From Xanthobacter autotrophicus (GTDB lineage Bacteria > Pseudomonadota > Alphaproteobacteria > Rhizobiales > Xanthobacteraceae), in contig NZ_JAIVFN010000005.1 in NCBI RefSeq assembly GCF_030015065.1, positions 29,630 to 93,629 on the forward strand: a stretch of 64,000 bases of DNA, given 5' to 3'. Under the pieces are notes generated by a model. That model made no database searches and had not been told where the DNA came from. It saw only the letters and a list, made by a program, of their open reading frames with translations. A program made the translations under genes and the position numbers. Positions 17,206 to 28,082 of this stretch are shown here, in pieces (position 1 is the stretch's first letter; the number at the start of each line of letters is the position of its first letter).

Positions 17206-20200
17206 GCCGGCCGCCCCGTGGCGGCGCGGCGGGCGCCGATGGCCTTGAGGATGGCGCTGCCGTCTTCCGGGGCGAGGCTGACGCCGTGCTGCTCCAGCAT
17301 CGCCGCATCGGTGGCGTCCGGACCGGCTTCCGGTGCCTCGGAGGCCGGCTCGGGCGTCCCGCGCAGGCTCGCCAGCGCGACGCCCGTGAGGTCCGCCAGG
17401 GTGCGGCCGCTGCCGATGGCGAGGAGCGGCAGTTCCAGCCCGAACTTCTTTTCCAACGTCAGCCGCAGCTCCAGTGCCATGAGGGAGTCCATGCCGAGCG
17501 CGGAGAGCGGTGCGGTCGGATCCACGGTCTCGGCGGGGAGACGCAGAATGCCGGCGATCTCCCGTGCCAGCAATTCGCCGAGCAGGTCGCGGGCGGCATC
17601 CTCGCTCAACCCGGCGAGGCGCGCGGGAAGGGGATCGCCGTCGCCTCCCGCCTCGTTCGCCGTGGCGGAGAAGAGGCGCGGGAAGGTCGGCGTCTTCAGC
17701 ACGGCGAGCTGGCTTGCGATCGCCGTCTGGTTAACCTGGGCATAGACCGCCATGGGTCCGGCCTCCTGTCCCCGGGCCATCAGGCGACCGAGGAAGGTGA
17801 GCGCCTCGCTGGACACGATGCCGGCGACGCCGGTGGCGCGGGCGAGGCGCTGGCCGAGCGCTTCTTGCTTGGCGATCACGCCGGCATCCGAAATGGCACC
17901 CCAGGCCAGGGCAAGTCCAGCAAGCCCCCGGCTGCGGCGGTTGCGCACCACGCCTTCAAGGAAGGCGTTGGCCGCCACGTAGGCGCCCTGTCCGGGGCTG
18001 CCGATCATGGCCGAGGCCGAGGAATAGACCACGAAATGGTCCACCGGATGGGCTTCGGTAATGCGGTCGAGGGCCAGCACGCCGTCCACCTTGGGGGCGA
18101 GCACGGTGGCAAGGCTCTCGGCGGTGAGGTTCGCCACCACGCCGTCCTCCAGCACCATGGCGGTGTGGATGATGCTGCGCAGCGGGCCATGTGTGGCCAC
18201 GAGGCGCTCGACGAGAGCTGTGAGGGCATCGCCGTCGCGAGCGTCGGCGGCCTCCACGACGATGCGGGCACCGGCCTCATTCGCCGCGGCGATGCGGGCG
18301 GCGGCCTCGCCATCGCGTGCGCCGCTGCGGGAGGCGACCGCAACGACGCCCTTCGTTTGGTCCGCGAGCCACAGGGCGGTTTCGAGCCCGAAGCCGCCGG
18401 TGCCGCCGATCACCAGATGGACGCCCTCGCGCAATGCCAGATCGCCTCTGCTGGCCGCGGCCAGCCGGCCCCTCTGCTGCGGGCGCACGACGATCTTGCC
18501 CATGTGGCGCGCGCCCTGCATCTGGCGAAAGGCCTCTCCCACATTCTCGCCGTCTACCGCGCGATAGGGCAAGGGATGGAGCTGACCCGCGCCAAAGGCA
18601 TCGCTGATGTCGGCCATCACCCGCTTTGCGCGTTCCGGATCGTGGGCCAGCAACTGGTCGAGATCCACGCCGAAATAGCTGAGGTTGCGGGCGAAGGGGC
18701 GCAGCCCTACGGCCGTGTTGGCGAGGAAGTCGCGCTTGCCCAGCTCCACGAAGCGCCCGAACGGCTTCACCAGGCGCAGGCTTGCCGCCATGGCGTCGCC
18801 GGCGAGGGAATTGAGAACCACATCCACCGCGCCATGGTCCCGCGCGATCTCCCGAGCGAAGGCGAGATCGCGCGAATTGTACACGGCCTCGACGCCGAGG
18901 GCCCGCAGCAGCGCCGCCTTGGACGGCGTGCCCGCCGTGGCGATGACACGCGCCCCACGCGCCAGCGCGATGTTCACCGCTGCGAGGCCGACGCCGCCGG
19001 CGGCCCCGTGGATCAGCACCAGCTCTCCCGGGGCAAGGCGCGCGCAGTCCACGAGCCCGTACCAAGCGGTGGCGAACGCCACGGGAATGGCTGCGGCAGC
19101 TTCGAGGGCAAGGCCGTCCGGCGTCTTGAAGGCATACCAGGCCGGCACGGTGACGTGGGTGGCGAAGGCGTCCGGCGCAAATCCCATCACGCCGTCGCCG
19201 ACCTTGAGATGGGCCACATCGGCCCCGACGCGCACCACCGTGCCCGCGCACTCGAAGCCAAGCGACGCGGAGGTGAGGCCGGGGCCGAGGATGTCGTCGT
19301 CGAGCGCGCCGAGCGCCAGCATCACGTCGCGGAAATTGAGGCCGGTTGCGGCCACCTCGACCTCGACCTCATCGGCGGCCGGCGCCTTTCGCCCGTCCGC
19401 GATCCAGTCGAGGGAGCCGAGCGTACCTTGCTGCGGCACATGGAGGCGCACGCGGCGGGAGGTGTCCGCTGGGGCCGTCTCCTCGCGGACGCCGCGGAGC
19501 ACCCGCACACCGAACATGCCTTCGGGGTAGGAGGCAATTTCCGTTTCCGGACCGGCGCTGTCCAAGATCGTGCGCAGGCGACGAGCCGCATCCGCATCGA
19601 AAGTGTCCACATCCACAAGGCGCAGGTCGAGTTCCGGATTCTCGTTAAGAATCACCCGGCCGAAGGCGCAGATGGCCACAGCCGACGGATCGAGGATGAT
19701 CCCCTCCAGCGGCCGCCCGCGAGCGGTGACGATCCACACGCGCACGGCCTTGCTGCCCGCGGCCCAGCCCACGACGCGCTTCAGCTCCAGCAGACACGCG
19801 GACAGGGCCGCGCGTGGTGCGATATCGGGGTCAAGGACGGCGGGAAAGATCACGTCCCACGCGGCGCCGCCCGAGGGTGGTTCAGGGAGGGGAGCGTCGG
19901 GGCCGATCGGGTTGCCTTCGCCCGCGAGGATGCGGCAGAAGTCCGGTGCCGCGGCATTGCCGAGCACGATGGGACGGCGTTCGGTGACGCTTGGATCGGC
20001 AGGCGGGAGTGCGGCGCCGACGAGGATCGAGAGGCCATCCGGCAGCGGTGTGCTCTCAATGTGCGAGCAGCCCATCGCGAGAAGCAGAGCGTCCAGCTGA
20101 GGCTTGGATATGCTGTCGTGGCCCGCTGCCGTCCAGTTGCCGGAAAGCAGGTCCATTGCCTCGTCGGCAGCGGGATGGGCGAGCACGATCCGGGCGCCGC

Positions 20201-23200
20201 GACCGATCTCGGCAATGCGCTCGGCTTCCTCCGGACTGCCGTCGAACGGCCGGCGGGCTGCAAGCCCGACCACAAGGTCCACCGGTGCGTGGCGCAGGTC
20301 CGGTTTTCCGGTGTCAAGAAAGCCGAAGCCGTCCGCACCCGGCTGCGCAGCGATGCGCTCGAAGGCCGCTGTGTTGCCCCCGGCGAAAGTAATATGTGCC
20401 GTGCCTTCCCGCACGAAGGGCAAGAGGGTGCGGACGAGGCCTGCGGTCCAGGGCTGCACCGCGATCACTTGGGGCCGGGCGGGCGCGGCAGCGGCCACCC
20501 GCTCCGCCACGGCGCGACTCAGTGCGTTCAGTCCCGCCTGGAAGACGAGTCCGTCTTCCTCGAACAGTTCTGCGATTGCTGCAGGCAGAGGGCCAAGGAC
20601 GCCCGTCTCAAGTCCGCCGGGCAGCGTCGCCATCAGGTGGGCCGCGAGGCGGATCTCGCCGTTCGCTGCGGGAAAGCGCGCGACAAGGGTCCGGAAGATG
20701 GTCTGCGAGGCTGGCAACTGCGCGTCCTGGAGAGTCCAGCCACCGGCTTTGGCTTTGGCAAGGCCGAGGGCCTCCAGATAGGTCATCAGGCGGACGAATT
20801 GGTCCTGCGCACCGGACCCGATCCGCTGGGCCGCCATCAGCGCCGGCAGCGCCACATCCCGCCCGTCGGCGATGCGGCGCACGGTTTCAAAGACGAAGGA
20901 GCGCACGAAGCCGCGCAGTAGCAGAACGGCGTCGGCGGGGGCTGGCGTGAAATCGGCGAGGGCGTGCAGGTCGGGCGCTGTCGTTGCGGCATTGTCCAGG
21001 GGCTCGAACTCCAGCCGGAATTGGCGCTCGGCGTCGTTGTGGCGTGACAACACCACCTCGCGCAGGACGAGGCCTTCCACTTCCGCTACCACCGAACCGT
21101 CGGCCGCGAGCAGGCTGATGTCGACGCGCGAGGTGAATCGGCTTTCATGGGTGCGGCGCAGGATGTTTTCCGTCACCGGCACGCCCTGTTGCCAGACCCG
21201 CAGGGCGCCGATCCGTACCGGCAGGTGGGTGCGCGTCTCACCTTCCACCTGATGCGCGTCGAGGAACAGCGAATGTAGGGCGGCGTCCAGGCTGGTCGGG
21301 TCGACCACGTGGAGATCGGCGAACAGGCCGGTGGGTGGCGCCTGCGTGGAGAGGCGCGCGACCGCCCCGTCGTCATTGCGCTCAACGCCCAGGATCTTGC
21401 GGAAGCTCGGTCCGTAGCCGAGGCCGCAGCGCTCCGCCGCCGCATAGACGGCCTCGGGCGTCGCCGGCTTCAGCGTCGCCGGATCCGGGCGGTCAAGGCG
21501 TGCGGGCCTGCCTGAGGCGAGGCCAATGCGGCCGACCGCATGGAGCAGAAATTCGCCACCGCTGAGCCGACGCCGGGCGCGGATCTCGCAGGTCCGCGAG
21601 ACTTCGTCGATGCGGGTTGACATCTCGCGCATGGTCCCATCCGCAAGCGTGAGCGGGCGCAGGATGTCGAAGTCGAGGAGTTCGAGCGGTCCCGCGCCGA
21701 AGGTGTCGCGGCCCGCAGCCAGCATCATTTCCGCGAGCGAAGCGCCGGGCACCACGGGCTCGCCTTCCACCTTGTGGTCGGCAAGATAGGGGACGATCTG
21801 CGCGTCGATGAAGGAGCGCCAGTCCGGGATGTTCTGGCCGACCCGCCGTCCCAGCAACGGATGGGTCGGCGTCGATCCGAAAAAGCTGCCGAAGAGGTCG
21901 AGGGCCTCGCTCGTCCGCGGCAGCACGAAATCCTGGCGCTGGAACGGGTAGGCCGGCAGGGCGAGGGGCGCCGCGGGCGCTTCGCCGAAGGCGCGCGTGG
22001 TGTCGAGCCGGGTTCCACGCACGAAAGCGCGGGCGAGCGTGGCGCGTACCGGGTCCGCCTCCTCGTCATCGTCACGCTCGGACAGGCTGCCAAGGCATTC
22101 CGCCGGAGATCCCGCCTCCTTCAGCGTGTCTCTCGCCGCCGAAAGGAGGATGGGGCGCGGGCCGATCTCGATGAAGTGCGTGGCACCGCGCGCGCCCGCC
22201 GTGGCGATCGCATCGGCAAAGCGCACCGGTTCGCGGATGTTGTGCCACCAGTAGCCGGCATCAAGGGCTGTGCCGGGAAGGAGCGTGCCCGTGACTGTCG
22301 AGATGAAATCGAGGCGCGTCGCGGTGGGCGCGAGCTGTTCGAGGTCGGCGCGGATACCCGCTTCGGCATCGTCCAACAGGCTCGAATGGAAAGGATAATC
22401 GACGCCAATCCCCATGCTGGCGATGCGCTGGAGCCGCGCCGCCTTTTCGGCGTGGGCGATGGCCTCGGCGGAGCCGCTGATGGTAACCGAGCGTGGGCCG
22501 TTCACTGCGGCCAGATCGAGATCTGGTAGGCCGAGGTTGTCCAGGAAGGCGCGCGCCTGCATTTCTCCCGCGGCCAGCGCCAGCATCCGCCCGCGGCCGG
22601 CGAACGGTTCCTGCCTGAGGCTGCGATGGTGGATGAGATGAATCGCGGCTTCAAGATCAAGCGCGCCGCTCGCCGCCGCGGAGGCCACCTCGCCGACGCT
22701 GTGCCCGAGGACCATGTCCGGCGTGAGCCCCTCTTCTGCCAGTGCCGAGGTTAGTGCGACCTGGATGGCAAAGATGAGGGGCTGCGCGACCGAGGTCTTG
22801 CCGATCCGCGCGTCAAGGTCGGAGGCGCCGAGCATGTCGGTGAGCGAAGAGCCTCCGACTTCACAATAGAGCAGGTCGGCAGCTTCGAACGCCGAGCGGA
22901 AGGCGGCGCTGCGGGCCAGGGCTGTCCGGCCCATGCCCACCCACTGGGCCCCGTTGCCACCGTAGACGAACGCGACCTTGCCCTGCTGCGGCAGGGCCTT
23001 CCCGCTGGCGACGGGGGACGCATCGCCGCTGCTCTGGGCAAAGCTGCGCAGCGCGGTTGACATGGCCTCGGCACGGCCCACCGGCAGCGCCAGGCGCAGG
23101 TCGAACAGATCGCGCTGGTGGCGGGTGGCGGCAGCAATATCTGCCGGCGTCGCGTTGCCGATCGCGTCCCCGGCCTCAAGGCGGCTGGCATAGGCGCTGG

Positions 23201-24584
23201 CGAGGTCCCGCAGGGCGTCCTGGGTCCGGGCGGACAAGGCCAGCAGCCGGGCCGGCGCCGTTGCCGGCCGCACCTCGGGCATGGGCTCCGCGGCGCGCAG
23301 GACCACGTGGGCATTGGTGCCGCCGAATCCGTAATTGCAGATGCCGGCAAACGGTGTCCGCCCGATGTCGAGGGGCACATGCTCCAGCGCCGGCGCGAGA
23401 TTGAGCTGGGAAAACGCAATGTTGGGGTTGATGCCTTTGAGATGGAGCGTGCGCGGATAAAGGCAGTGCTCCAGCGCAAGCGTCGCCTTCACCAGTCCTG
23501 CGAGGCCGGAGACGCATTCGAGGTGGCCGATGTTGGATTTCACCGAGCCCAGCGGCAGCGGCGTGGCCCGCCCCCTGCCCAGCGCCGACCCGATGGCCTG
23601 CGCTTCGATGGGATCGCCGACCGGCGTGCCCGTGCCGTGCGCCTCCACGAAGGCGAGGCTTGATCCGTCGATCCCCAGACCCTGGTAGGTTTGCTCCATC
23701 AACCGTGCCTGGCCCTCGGCGGAGGGCAGGGAGATGCCTGCGGTGCGGCCGTCCGAATTGACGCCGGCCGCAACCACATGGCTGCGAATGCGATGGCTGC
23801 CGGCACGGGCATCCACGCTCCTGCGCAGGATGATGGCGACCGCACCTTCGGAACGCACATAGCCGTCCGCCGCAGCGGAGAATGGCCGACACCGCCCCGT
23901 CGGCGACAGCATGGAGGCACGCGAAAAGCCGATGAAGGGGGCCGGCGACAGCAGCAGGTTCACGCCGGCCACCACGGCCGTGTCGATCAGTCCTGCCTCC
24001 AGCGCGATGGCCGCCTGTGCCAGCGCGACGAAGGACGAGGAGCAGGCGGAATCGATGGTGAAGCTCGGGCCATGCCAATCGAAGACGTAGGATATGCGGT
24101 TCGATATGATTGACAGGGAGTTGCCTGTCATGAAATGGCTCTCGATGGCCGCCGGATCGCCAGAGGCGCCCATCTGGTAGTCGATGTTGGAGGCGCCCAC
24201 ATACACGCCCACCGAGCCGAGTGCCGGTGAGGACGCGGGCAGGCCGGCATCCTCCAGCGCCTCCCAGACCACTTCGAGCAGCAGGCGTTGCTGCGGGTCG
24301 ATCTGCTGTGCTTCCCTTGGGGAAATTCCGAAGGCTGCAGGGTCGAACGCAAACGGCGTGTCGAGGTAGCCGCCGGCAAACGTATAAGCGAAGCCGGGCT
24401 CGGTGCGGCGCGGATGCTGGCCAAGCTCGACCGGCCAGCGGCCGATCGGGAAATCCCGGATGGCTGATCGTGCTTGCGTCAGGAGCGTCCAGAGCGACGC
24501 GGCGTCGGTGGCACCGGGAAGGCGGCAGGCGAGACCGATGATCGCAAGATCACAAGTGGAAAGGCGTATCAATCTTTCGTCCAT
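17202..24584 (-). CDS. Type I polyketide synthase, fully reducing, KS-AT-DH-ER-KR-ACP
   Basis: The product is about 2460 residues long. Domains in order: ketosynthase (active Cys in DSACSSS near 181, EAHGTGTP, SNIGHLECVSG); acyltransferase (GHSVGE, Ser near 629); dehydratase (HKVEGEPVVPGA; DPTSLDAALHS); a long degenerate methyltransferase-like region (about 1200-1740); enoylreductase (GLNFRDVMLALG; HGAAGGVGLAAV); ketoreductase (GGTGGFGLETALW; VYSSASAMIGSPGQGAY); ACP (LGMDSLMALEL). There is no thioesterase. One module with all reductive domains suggests iterative synthesis of a saturated acyl chain, like RkpA of Sinorhizobium. Release is probably by the coupled oxoamine synthase. The ATG at 24584 is chosen; a TTG at 24611 is possible. 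Confidence 0.93.
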   Translation of the reverse strand: MDERLIRLSTCDLAIIGLACRLPGATDAASLWTLLTQARSAIRDFPIGRWPVELGQHPRRTEPGFAYTFAGGYLDTPFAFDPAAFGISPREAQQIDPQQRLLLEVVWEALEDAGLPASSPALGSVGVYVGASNIDYQMGASGDPAAIESHFMTGNSLSIISNRISYVFDWHGPSFTIDSACSSSFVALAQAAIALEAGLIDTAVVAGVNLLLSPAPFIGFSRASMLSPTGRCRPFSAAADGYVRSEGAVAIILRRSVDARAGSHRIRSHVVAAGVNSDGRTAGISLPSAEGQARLMEQTYQGLGIDGSSLAFVEAHGTGTPVGDPIEAQAIGSALGRGRATPLPLGSVKSNIGHLECVSGLAGLVKATLALEHCLYPRTLHLKGINPNIAFSQLNLAPALEHVPLDIGRTPFAGICNYGFGGTNAHVVLRAAEPMPEVRPATAPARLLALSARTQDALRDLASAYASRLEAGDAIGNATPADIAAATRHQRDLFDLRLALPVGRAEAMSTALRSFAQSSGDASPVASGKALPQQGKVAFVYGGNGAQWVGMGRTALARSAAFRSAFEAADLLYCEVGGSSLTDMLGASDLDARIGKTSVAQPLIFAIQVALTSALAEEGLTPDMVLGHSVGEVASAAASGALDLEAAIHLIHHRSLRQEPFAGRGRMLALAAGEMQARAFLDNLGLPDLDLAAVNGPRSVTISGSAEAIAHAEKAARLQRIASMGIGVDYPFHSSLLDDAEAGIRADLEQLAPTATRLDFISTVTGTLLPGTALDAGYWWHNIREPVRFADAIATAGARGATHFIEIGPRPILLSAARDTLKEAGSPAECLGSLSERDDDEEADPVRATLARAFVRGTRLDTTRAFGEAPAAPLALPAYPFQRQDFVLPRTSEALDLFGSFFGSTPTHPLLGRRVGQNIPDWRSFIDAQIVPYLADHKVEGEPVVPGASLAEMMLAAGRDTFGAGPLELLDFDILRPLTLADGTMREMSTRIDEVSRTCEIRARRRLSGGEFLLHAVGRIGLASGRPARLDRPDPATLKPATPEAVYAAAERCGLGYGPSFRKILGVERNDDGAVARLSTQAPPTGLFADLHVVDPTSLDAALHSLFLDAHQVEGETRTHLPVRIGALRVWQQGVPVTENILRRTHESRFTSRVDISLLAADGSVVAEVEGLVLREVVLSRHNDAERQFRLEFEPLDNAATTAPDLHALADFTPAPADAVLLLRGFVRSFVFETVRRIADGRDVALPALMAAQRIGSGAQDQFVRLMTYLEALGLAKAKAGGWTLQDAQLPASQTIFRTLVARFPAANGEIRLAAHLMATLPGGLETGVLGPLPAAIAELFEEDGLVFQAGLNALSRAVAERVAAAAPARPQVIAVQPWTAGLVRTLLPFVREGTAHITFAGGNTAAFERIAAQPGADGFGFLDTGKPDLRHAPVDLVVGLAARRPFDGSPEEAERIAEIGRGARIVLAHPAADEAMDLLSGNWTAAGHDSISKPQLDALLLAMGCSHIESTPLPDGLSILVGAALPPADPSVTERRPIVLGNAAAPDFCRILAGEGNPIGPDAPLPEPPSGGAAWDVIFPAVLDPDIAPRAALSACLLELKRVVGWAAGSKAVRVWIVTARGRPLEGIILDPSAVAICAFGRVILNENPELDLRLVDVDTFDADAARRLRTILDSAGPETEIASYPEGMFGVRVLRGVREETAPADTSRRVRLHVPQQGTLGSLDWIADGRKAPAADEVEVEVAATGLNFRDVMLALGALDDDILGPGLTSASLGFECAGTVVRVGADVAHLKVGDGVMGFAPDAFATHVTVPAWYAFKTPDGLALEAAAAIPVAFATAWYGLVDCARLAPGELVLIHGAAGGVGLAAVNIALARGARVIATAGTPSKAALLRALGVEAVYNSRDLAFAREIARDHGAVDVVLNSLAGDAMAASLRLVKPFGRFVELGKRDFLANTAVGLRPFARNLSYFGVDLDQLLAHDPERAKRVMADISDAFGAGQLHPLPYRAVDGENVGEAFRQMQGARHMGKIVVRPQQRGRLAAASRGDLALREGVHLVIGGTGGFGLETALWLADQTKGVVAVASRSGARDGEAAARIAAANEAGARIVVEAADARDGDALTALVERLVATHGPLRSIIHTAMVLEDGVVANLTAESLATVLAPKVDGVLALDRITEAHPVDHFVVYSSASAMIGSPGQGAYVAANAFLEGVVRNRRSRGLAGLALAWGAISDAGVIAKQEALGQRLARATGVAGIVSSEALTFLGRLMARGQEAGPMAVYAQVNQTAIASQLAVLKTPTFPRLFSATANEAGGDGDPLPARLAGLSEDAARDLLGELLAREIAGILRLPAETVDPTAPLSALGMDSLMALELRLTLEKKFGLELPLLAIGSGRTLADLTGVALASLRGTPEPASEAPEAGPDATDAAMLEQHGVSLAPEDGSAILKAIGARRAATGRPA

Positions 24585-24828
24585 GCGCCGGAATGAACCA
24601 ACATCAGTCAAAGGCCGTTATTCAGGCCACGTGTTGTAAGCTGCTTTCTCGATTAAACTTATTTACTCTGAAGTGCGTCTTCCCAGTTCGACAGGACGAC
24701 GACATATATCGCGCTGCGTCATCTGGGTCGAGGAAAAGCGCCCCACAACTTGTTTTTCGCATTCTGAAAATGAAGTGATCCGGGGAGCGGCCCGAACGCC
24801 CGCCTCACCGGGCCGGGCCGACATCACA

Positions 24829-26115
24829 TCATATGTCGGCAACAAGGCGCGGCGAAGCACCAAGGTCGGGACTGGCTTCGTCAAGCGCCCAGGCCAGATA
24901 GCGCTCGGCGGCCCGCTCGACAGGCAGTGGCGTCTTCATGGTGCGATAGAAGCGGTCCCAGCCTTCCATGTCTGCGGCGGCGGATACCAGCGTCTCGCCC
25001 CAGTCGGAGGTATTGCCGACTCCCACATGCAGGCCGTCGATCCCGTCGCGCACATGTTCCGCCATGCCGCCGATGTTCGAGCAGAGCAGCGGCCGACCGA
25101 AGCGGAATGCCTCCTGGATGACGACCGGCGAGTTTTCCCACCACACGGACGGCACCACCACCCAGTCGATGCGGGCCATGCGGCGCCCCAGGTCGTCGCG
25201 GTGGTACGCTCCCGGCCAGTGCAGCACGCCCTCCTCCATCAGTGGCCGTCGCAGCGCTTCGATCCGGTTGCGGAAGGCCTCGTCCTGGTTTGCGAGATTG
25301 GCGCCGTGGATCTCGACGTGGATGTCCTTGCGCTGCTTGCGGGGCAGGTTGGCGAGGGCAGACAGCAGAACGTCCACGCCCTTGAACGGCGTGACCTGCC
25401 CGAAAAATGCGAAGCGGTTGCGCAATCCGCCGGGAGCCAGCGTCCGGGGTGCGAGACGCGCGCCCTCCGGCTGCCCGTTCTCGATGACGGCGATCCGTTC
25501 CGCCGGCAGACCCCAGGCGATATAGCGCTGACGCAGGAACTCGGACGGCGCGATGAAGCGGTCCACCGCATCGAAATGGCGGCGGATGAAATGCTTGCGC
25601 AGCCAGAAGTCTTCCTCGCTGCGATCCGGGTAGCAACCGACGCACGCCTGAAGGCTCTCGCCAAAGCACAATTCGGCGGAGCCGCGCTTCACCATCTGGC
25701 CGTTGTTGGCGCAGATCGCCTGGAATTCGTGAAGCGTCAGCACGATCTTCGCCCGGGGGCAGGTGTGCCGGATTTCCCGAAGCAGTTCCAGGCCCATATG
25801 GGCGTAGTGATGGACGAACACGATGTCCGGCTTGAGCCCGCCGAGAAAGCGCCGGAACGAAGTGGTCACGGCGTCGCGCACGCCGGACTGGAACTTGAAC
25901 CAGTCCCGCATGCCGGTGCGCCAGAGGAACTCGTTGTTCCGCAACACGGTGATGAGTCCGGACTGCTCGCCTGCATGATGGCCCGCGAGCAGGACGACCT
26001 TGCGTGCCGCCTCTGCCTTGCCCAGGGCCGCGAACAGTTGATAGGCCGCAACTTCGGCGCCGCCGGCGCTGAAATCCACATGGCCATGGGAAATGACAAG
26101 AATGGTCCCGGTCAA
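24829..26115 (-). CDS. Glycosyltransferase, GT4 family
   Basis: The 428-residue GT-B protein starts ILVISHGHVDFSAGGAE. VLTLHEFQAICANNG and a C-x9-C-x2-C cluster (LCFGE...CVGC) lie in the acceptor domain. NRFAFFGQVTPFKGVDVLLSA and WWENSPVVIQEAFRFGRPLL form the donor site. The proposed TTG start at 26115 overlaps the stop of the upstream GT2 gene (TTGA) and follows GGCGGGAGAGCG; the frame extends upstream to 26280 only inside that gene. It is part of the minus-strand capsule operon. The sugar specificity is unknown. Confidence 0.88.
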   Translation of the reverse strand: MTGTILVISHGHVDFSAGGAEVAAYQLFAALGKAEAARKVVLLAGHHAGEQSGLITVLRNNEFLWRTGMRDWFKFQSGVRDAVTTSFRRFLGGLKPDIVFVHHYAHMGLELLREIRHTCPRAKIVLTLHEFQAICANNGQMVKRGSAELCFGESLQACVGCYPDRSEEDFWLRKHFIRRHFDAVDRFIAPSEFLRQRYIAWGLPAERIAVIENGQPEGARLAPRTLAPGGLRNRFAFFGQVTPFKGVDVLLSALANLPRKQRKDIHVEIHGANLANQDEAFRNRIEALRRPLMEEGVLHWPGAYHRDDLGRRMARIDWVVVPSVWWENSPVVIQEAFRFGRPLLCSNIGGMAEHVRDGIDGLHVGVGNTSDWGETLVSAAADMEGWDRFYRTMKTPLPVERAAERYLAWALDEASPDLGASPRLVADI

Positions 26116-28082
26116 AGACGCTCTCCCGCCATCCCGTGCATCGCGTGTCGGCCCAGCGCCTCGCGCCAGCGCTCCTGGTGCAGCCAGGCGTTGAACAGCA
26201 TCACCCGCACCCGGAAGTCGCCGGAACCGAAAAGGCCCAGGGACTGCCGCTCCAGATGCGTCAGCGCGATGTCCGGGCACACGCCCACGCGCCGCCCCGC
26301 CGCTTCCGCCGTCAGGCAGAGGTGAGAATCCTCGAAATCGCCGATGAGGTAGTCCTCGCAGAAGCCGCCAAGCTCCAGCAATTCTGCGCGATGGCCGATG
26401 AGGCAGGCTCCGGTGGCGGCGGCCTGATCGACAATGGCGCCCTCGGGCGCCGGCCCGGCCGCGAGGCCCTTGCCGGGATGCTGGTTCAGATAGACGCCGT
26501 AGGCCGGGCTGTACTCGAATGTCATGCCGTCATGCTGCACGCCGCCGCTGGGAAACAGTAGCCGGGTGCCAAGCAGTGCATAGTCGGGATTGTCATCGAG
26601 CCGCGCGCTCAGGGCGTCGAGCCAGCCCGGCGCCGTGGGGATGACGTCGGAATTCAGGAACAGGATCTGGCGGCCGCGCGCCACCGACAGGCCCAGGTTG
26701 TTGGCGCCGGAAAAGCCCCTGTTGCGTCCGCCCCAGACCACGGTCAGCGGTACCCGGTAGAGCTGCCACCAGCGCTCCATGGCCGACTGCACGGGCTGCG
26801 CGATGTTGGGATCATCGACGATATAGAGCACCTCGCAGTGCTCCCGGATGAAAGCATCGTCAGCAAATTCAAGCAGTTGGTGGTCCACGAAGTCGTAGCG
26901 GCCGAACAGCGGGATGAGCAGCGACACCTCCGGCTCGGCCGCGACCGGGCCGATGCGCCGCACGAGGGGCTGGTTTCGCGGGTGCTGGCGCATGCGGGCG
27001 ATGAGGCGCTGCAGCAGCGGGCCGTCGTGGGCGGCGAAGCGCTCGACCATGCGTTCGGGCGGAACCGGCAGGCTGAAGGCCCAGCGGGCGTAGCCTACCG
27101 CATCGAGGGGCGCCGGCTCACTCGTGCGCTCGTGGAGCAGGATGAGGTCGTCGCCGGCCCGGGCGAGCAGGCGCACGACCGAGCCCCCGCGGGCGGTCGG
27201 CGGAAGCGCCTGCAGGAAGCCGGCTTCCGCGCAATCGGCACCATAATCCGCTGAAAAACCATCGAAAATGTCGGGCCGATTCCAGCGCAGCGCACCCGCC
27301 AGATCAAGGCACGCGCCCCTGTCGTCGACGACGAAGAAGTCGGCGCGGCCCAGCGACCAGCCGACGCAGAGGCCGCCGGCGTCGGGGACGGTTTTCAGGA
27401 TGTCGATGTAGCCGCGGGGGTCGCCGGGGCGGTGGGAGGGGGCGGCGGACCAGGCGACGGCGCGCAGGAGGTCGGGCAAATCGCGCAGCGCATCGAACAG
27501 GACGCCCCGGGCCGGGGCGTATTCGCGCAGGATGCGGGACAGGTCGGGCTCGAGCTCGGAGGCAGCAAAGTCTTGCGGTGCAACGCTTTTCTGCTTCCGC
27601 CCGCCGGCTTTTGCGTGGACCTTCGCGCCTTCGGGGAAGGGGCCGCGCCAGAGGCAGAGGTAGCCGGTGACCGGATTGGAGAAGGCATAGGCGGTGGCGA
27701 CGTCGGGGCGGGGCACCTCGACCCGCAGGATCGGGGCGATGGGCTCTTTTCCGCTGTGAAATCCAAGGGTTGCGTCGCCGCAGGTCCAGCCGGTGAGGAC
27801 CAGGATCTCGCCGTCGAAATACAGCCGGTCGAGGCCCGCCCCGTCCCGGTTGGTGCCGGCGGCGTCGGTCTCTACCAGCGGCGGCCAGACCGGGCCTTCG
27901 ACGGGGCGTTGCCAGATAATCTCTTTTTCTTCAGGGACTTGCGCTGGCGGGGCGGGGTCGGCGACGGGTTCGGAAGCTTCGTGGGGTTCACGGGCTTCGG
28001 GTTCGGCGGCGCCGCCAACCCGCGCCTGCTGCGGCCGCGCTCGATTTGCAAACCAAGACATGATCTTAACCAGCCCCAGCAT
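26112..28082 (-). CDS. Glycosyltransferase with C-terminal GT2 domain
   Basis: The product is 656 residues. A Pro/Glu-rich N-terminus (about 20-60) precedes a beta-rich region (about 80-170) and a middle region of unknown fold. A GT2/GT-A domain follows (about 385-620): EVSLLIPLFGRYDFV, YIVDDPN, RNRGFSGANNLGLSVARG, LFLNSDV as the DxD-type site, and GDFEDSHLCLTAEAAG. It resembles rhamnosyltransferase-like GT2 enzymes but with about 380 extra N-terminal residues. It is coupled to the following GT4 by overlapping stop/start. Starts at 28088 (TTG), 28082 (ATG) and 28061 (ATG) are all possible. Confidence 0.87.
   Translation of the reverse strand: MLGLVKIMSWFANRARPQQARVGGAAEPEAREPHEASEPVADPAPPAQVPEEKEIIWQRPVEGPVWPPLVETDAAGTNRDGAGLDRLYFDGEILVLTGWTCGDATLGFHSGKEPIAPILRVEVPRPDVATAYAFSNPVTGYLCLWRGPFPEGAKVHAKAGGRKQKSVAPQDFAASELEPDLSRILREYAPARGVLFDALRDLPDLLRAVAWSAAPSHRPGDPRGYIDILKTVPDAGGLCVGWSLGRADFFVVDDRGACLDLAGALRWNRPDIFDGFSADYGADCAEAGFLQALPPTARGGSVVRLLARAGDDLILLHERTSEPAPLDAVGYARWAFSLPVPPERMVERFAAHDGPLLQRLIARMRQHPRNQPLVRRIGPVAAEPEVSLLIPLFGRYDFVDHQLLEFADDAFIREHCEVLYIVDDPNIAQPVQSAMERWWQLYRVPLTVVWGGRNRGFSGANNLGLSVARGRQILFLNSDVIPTAPGWLDALSARLDDNPDYALLGTRLLFPSGGVQHDGMTFEYSPAYGVYLNQHPGKGLAAGPAPEGAIVDQAAATGACLIGHRAELLELGGFCEDYLIGDFEDSHLCLTAEAAGRRVGVCPDIALTHLERQSLGLFGSGDFRVRVMLFNAWLHQERWREALGRHAMHGMAGERL

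Noticed and set aside
17286..20921. A 1211-codon open frame on the plus strand inside the PKS gene
   Set aside because: It is antisense to clearly recognisable PKS domains, its translation is His/Arg/Gly-rich with no domain, and long antisense frames are expected in high-GC DNA.
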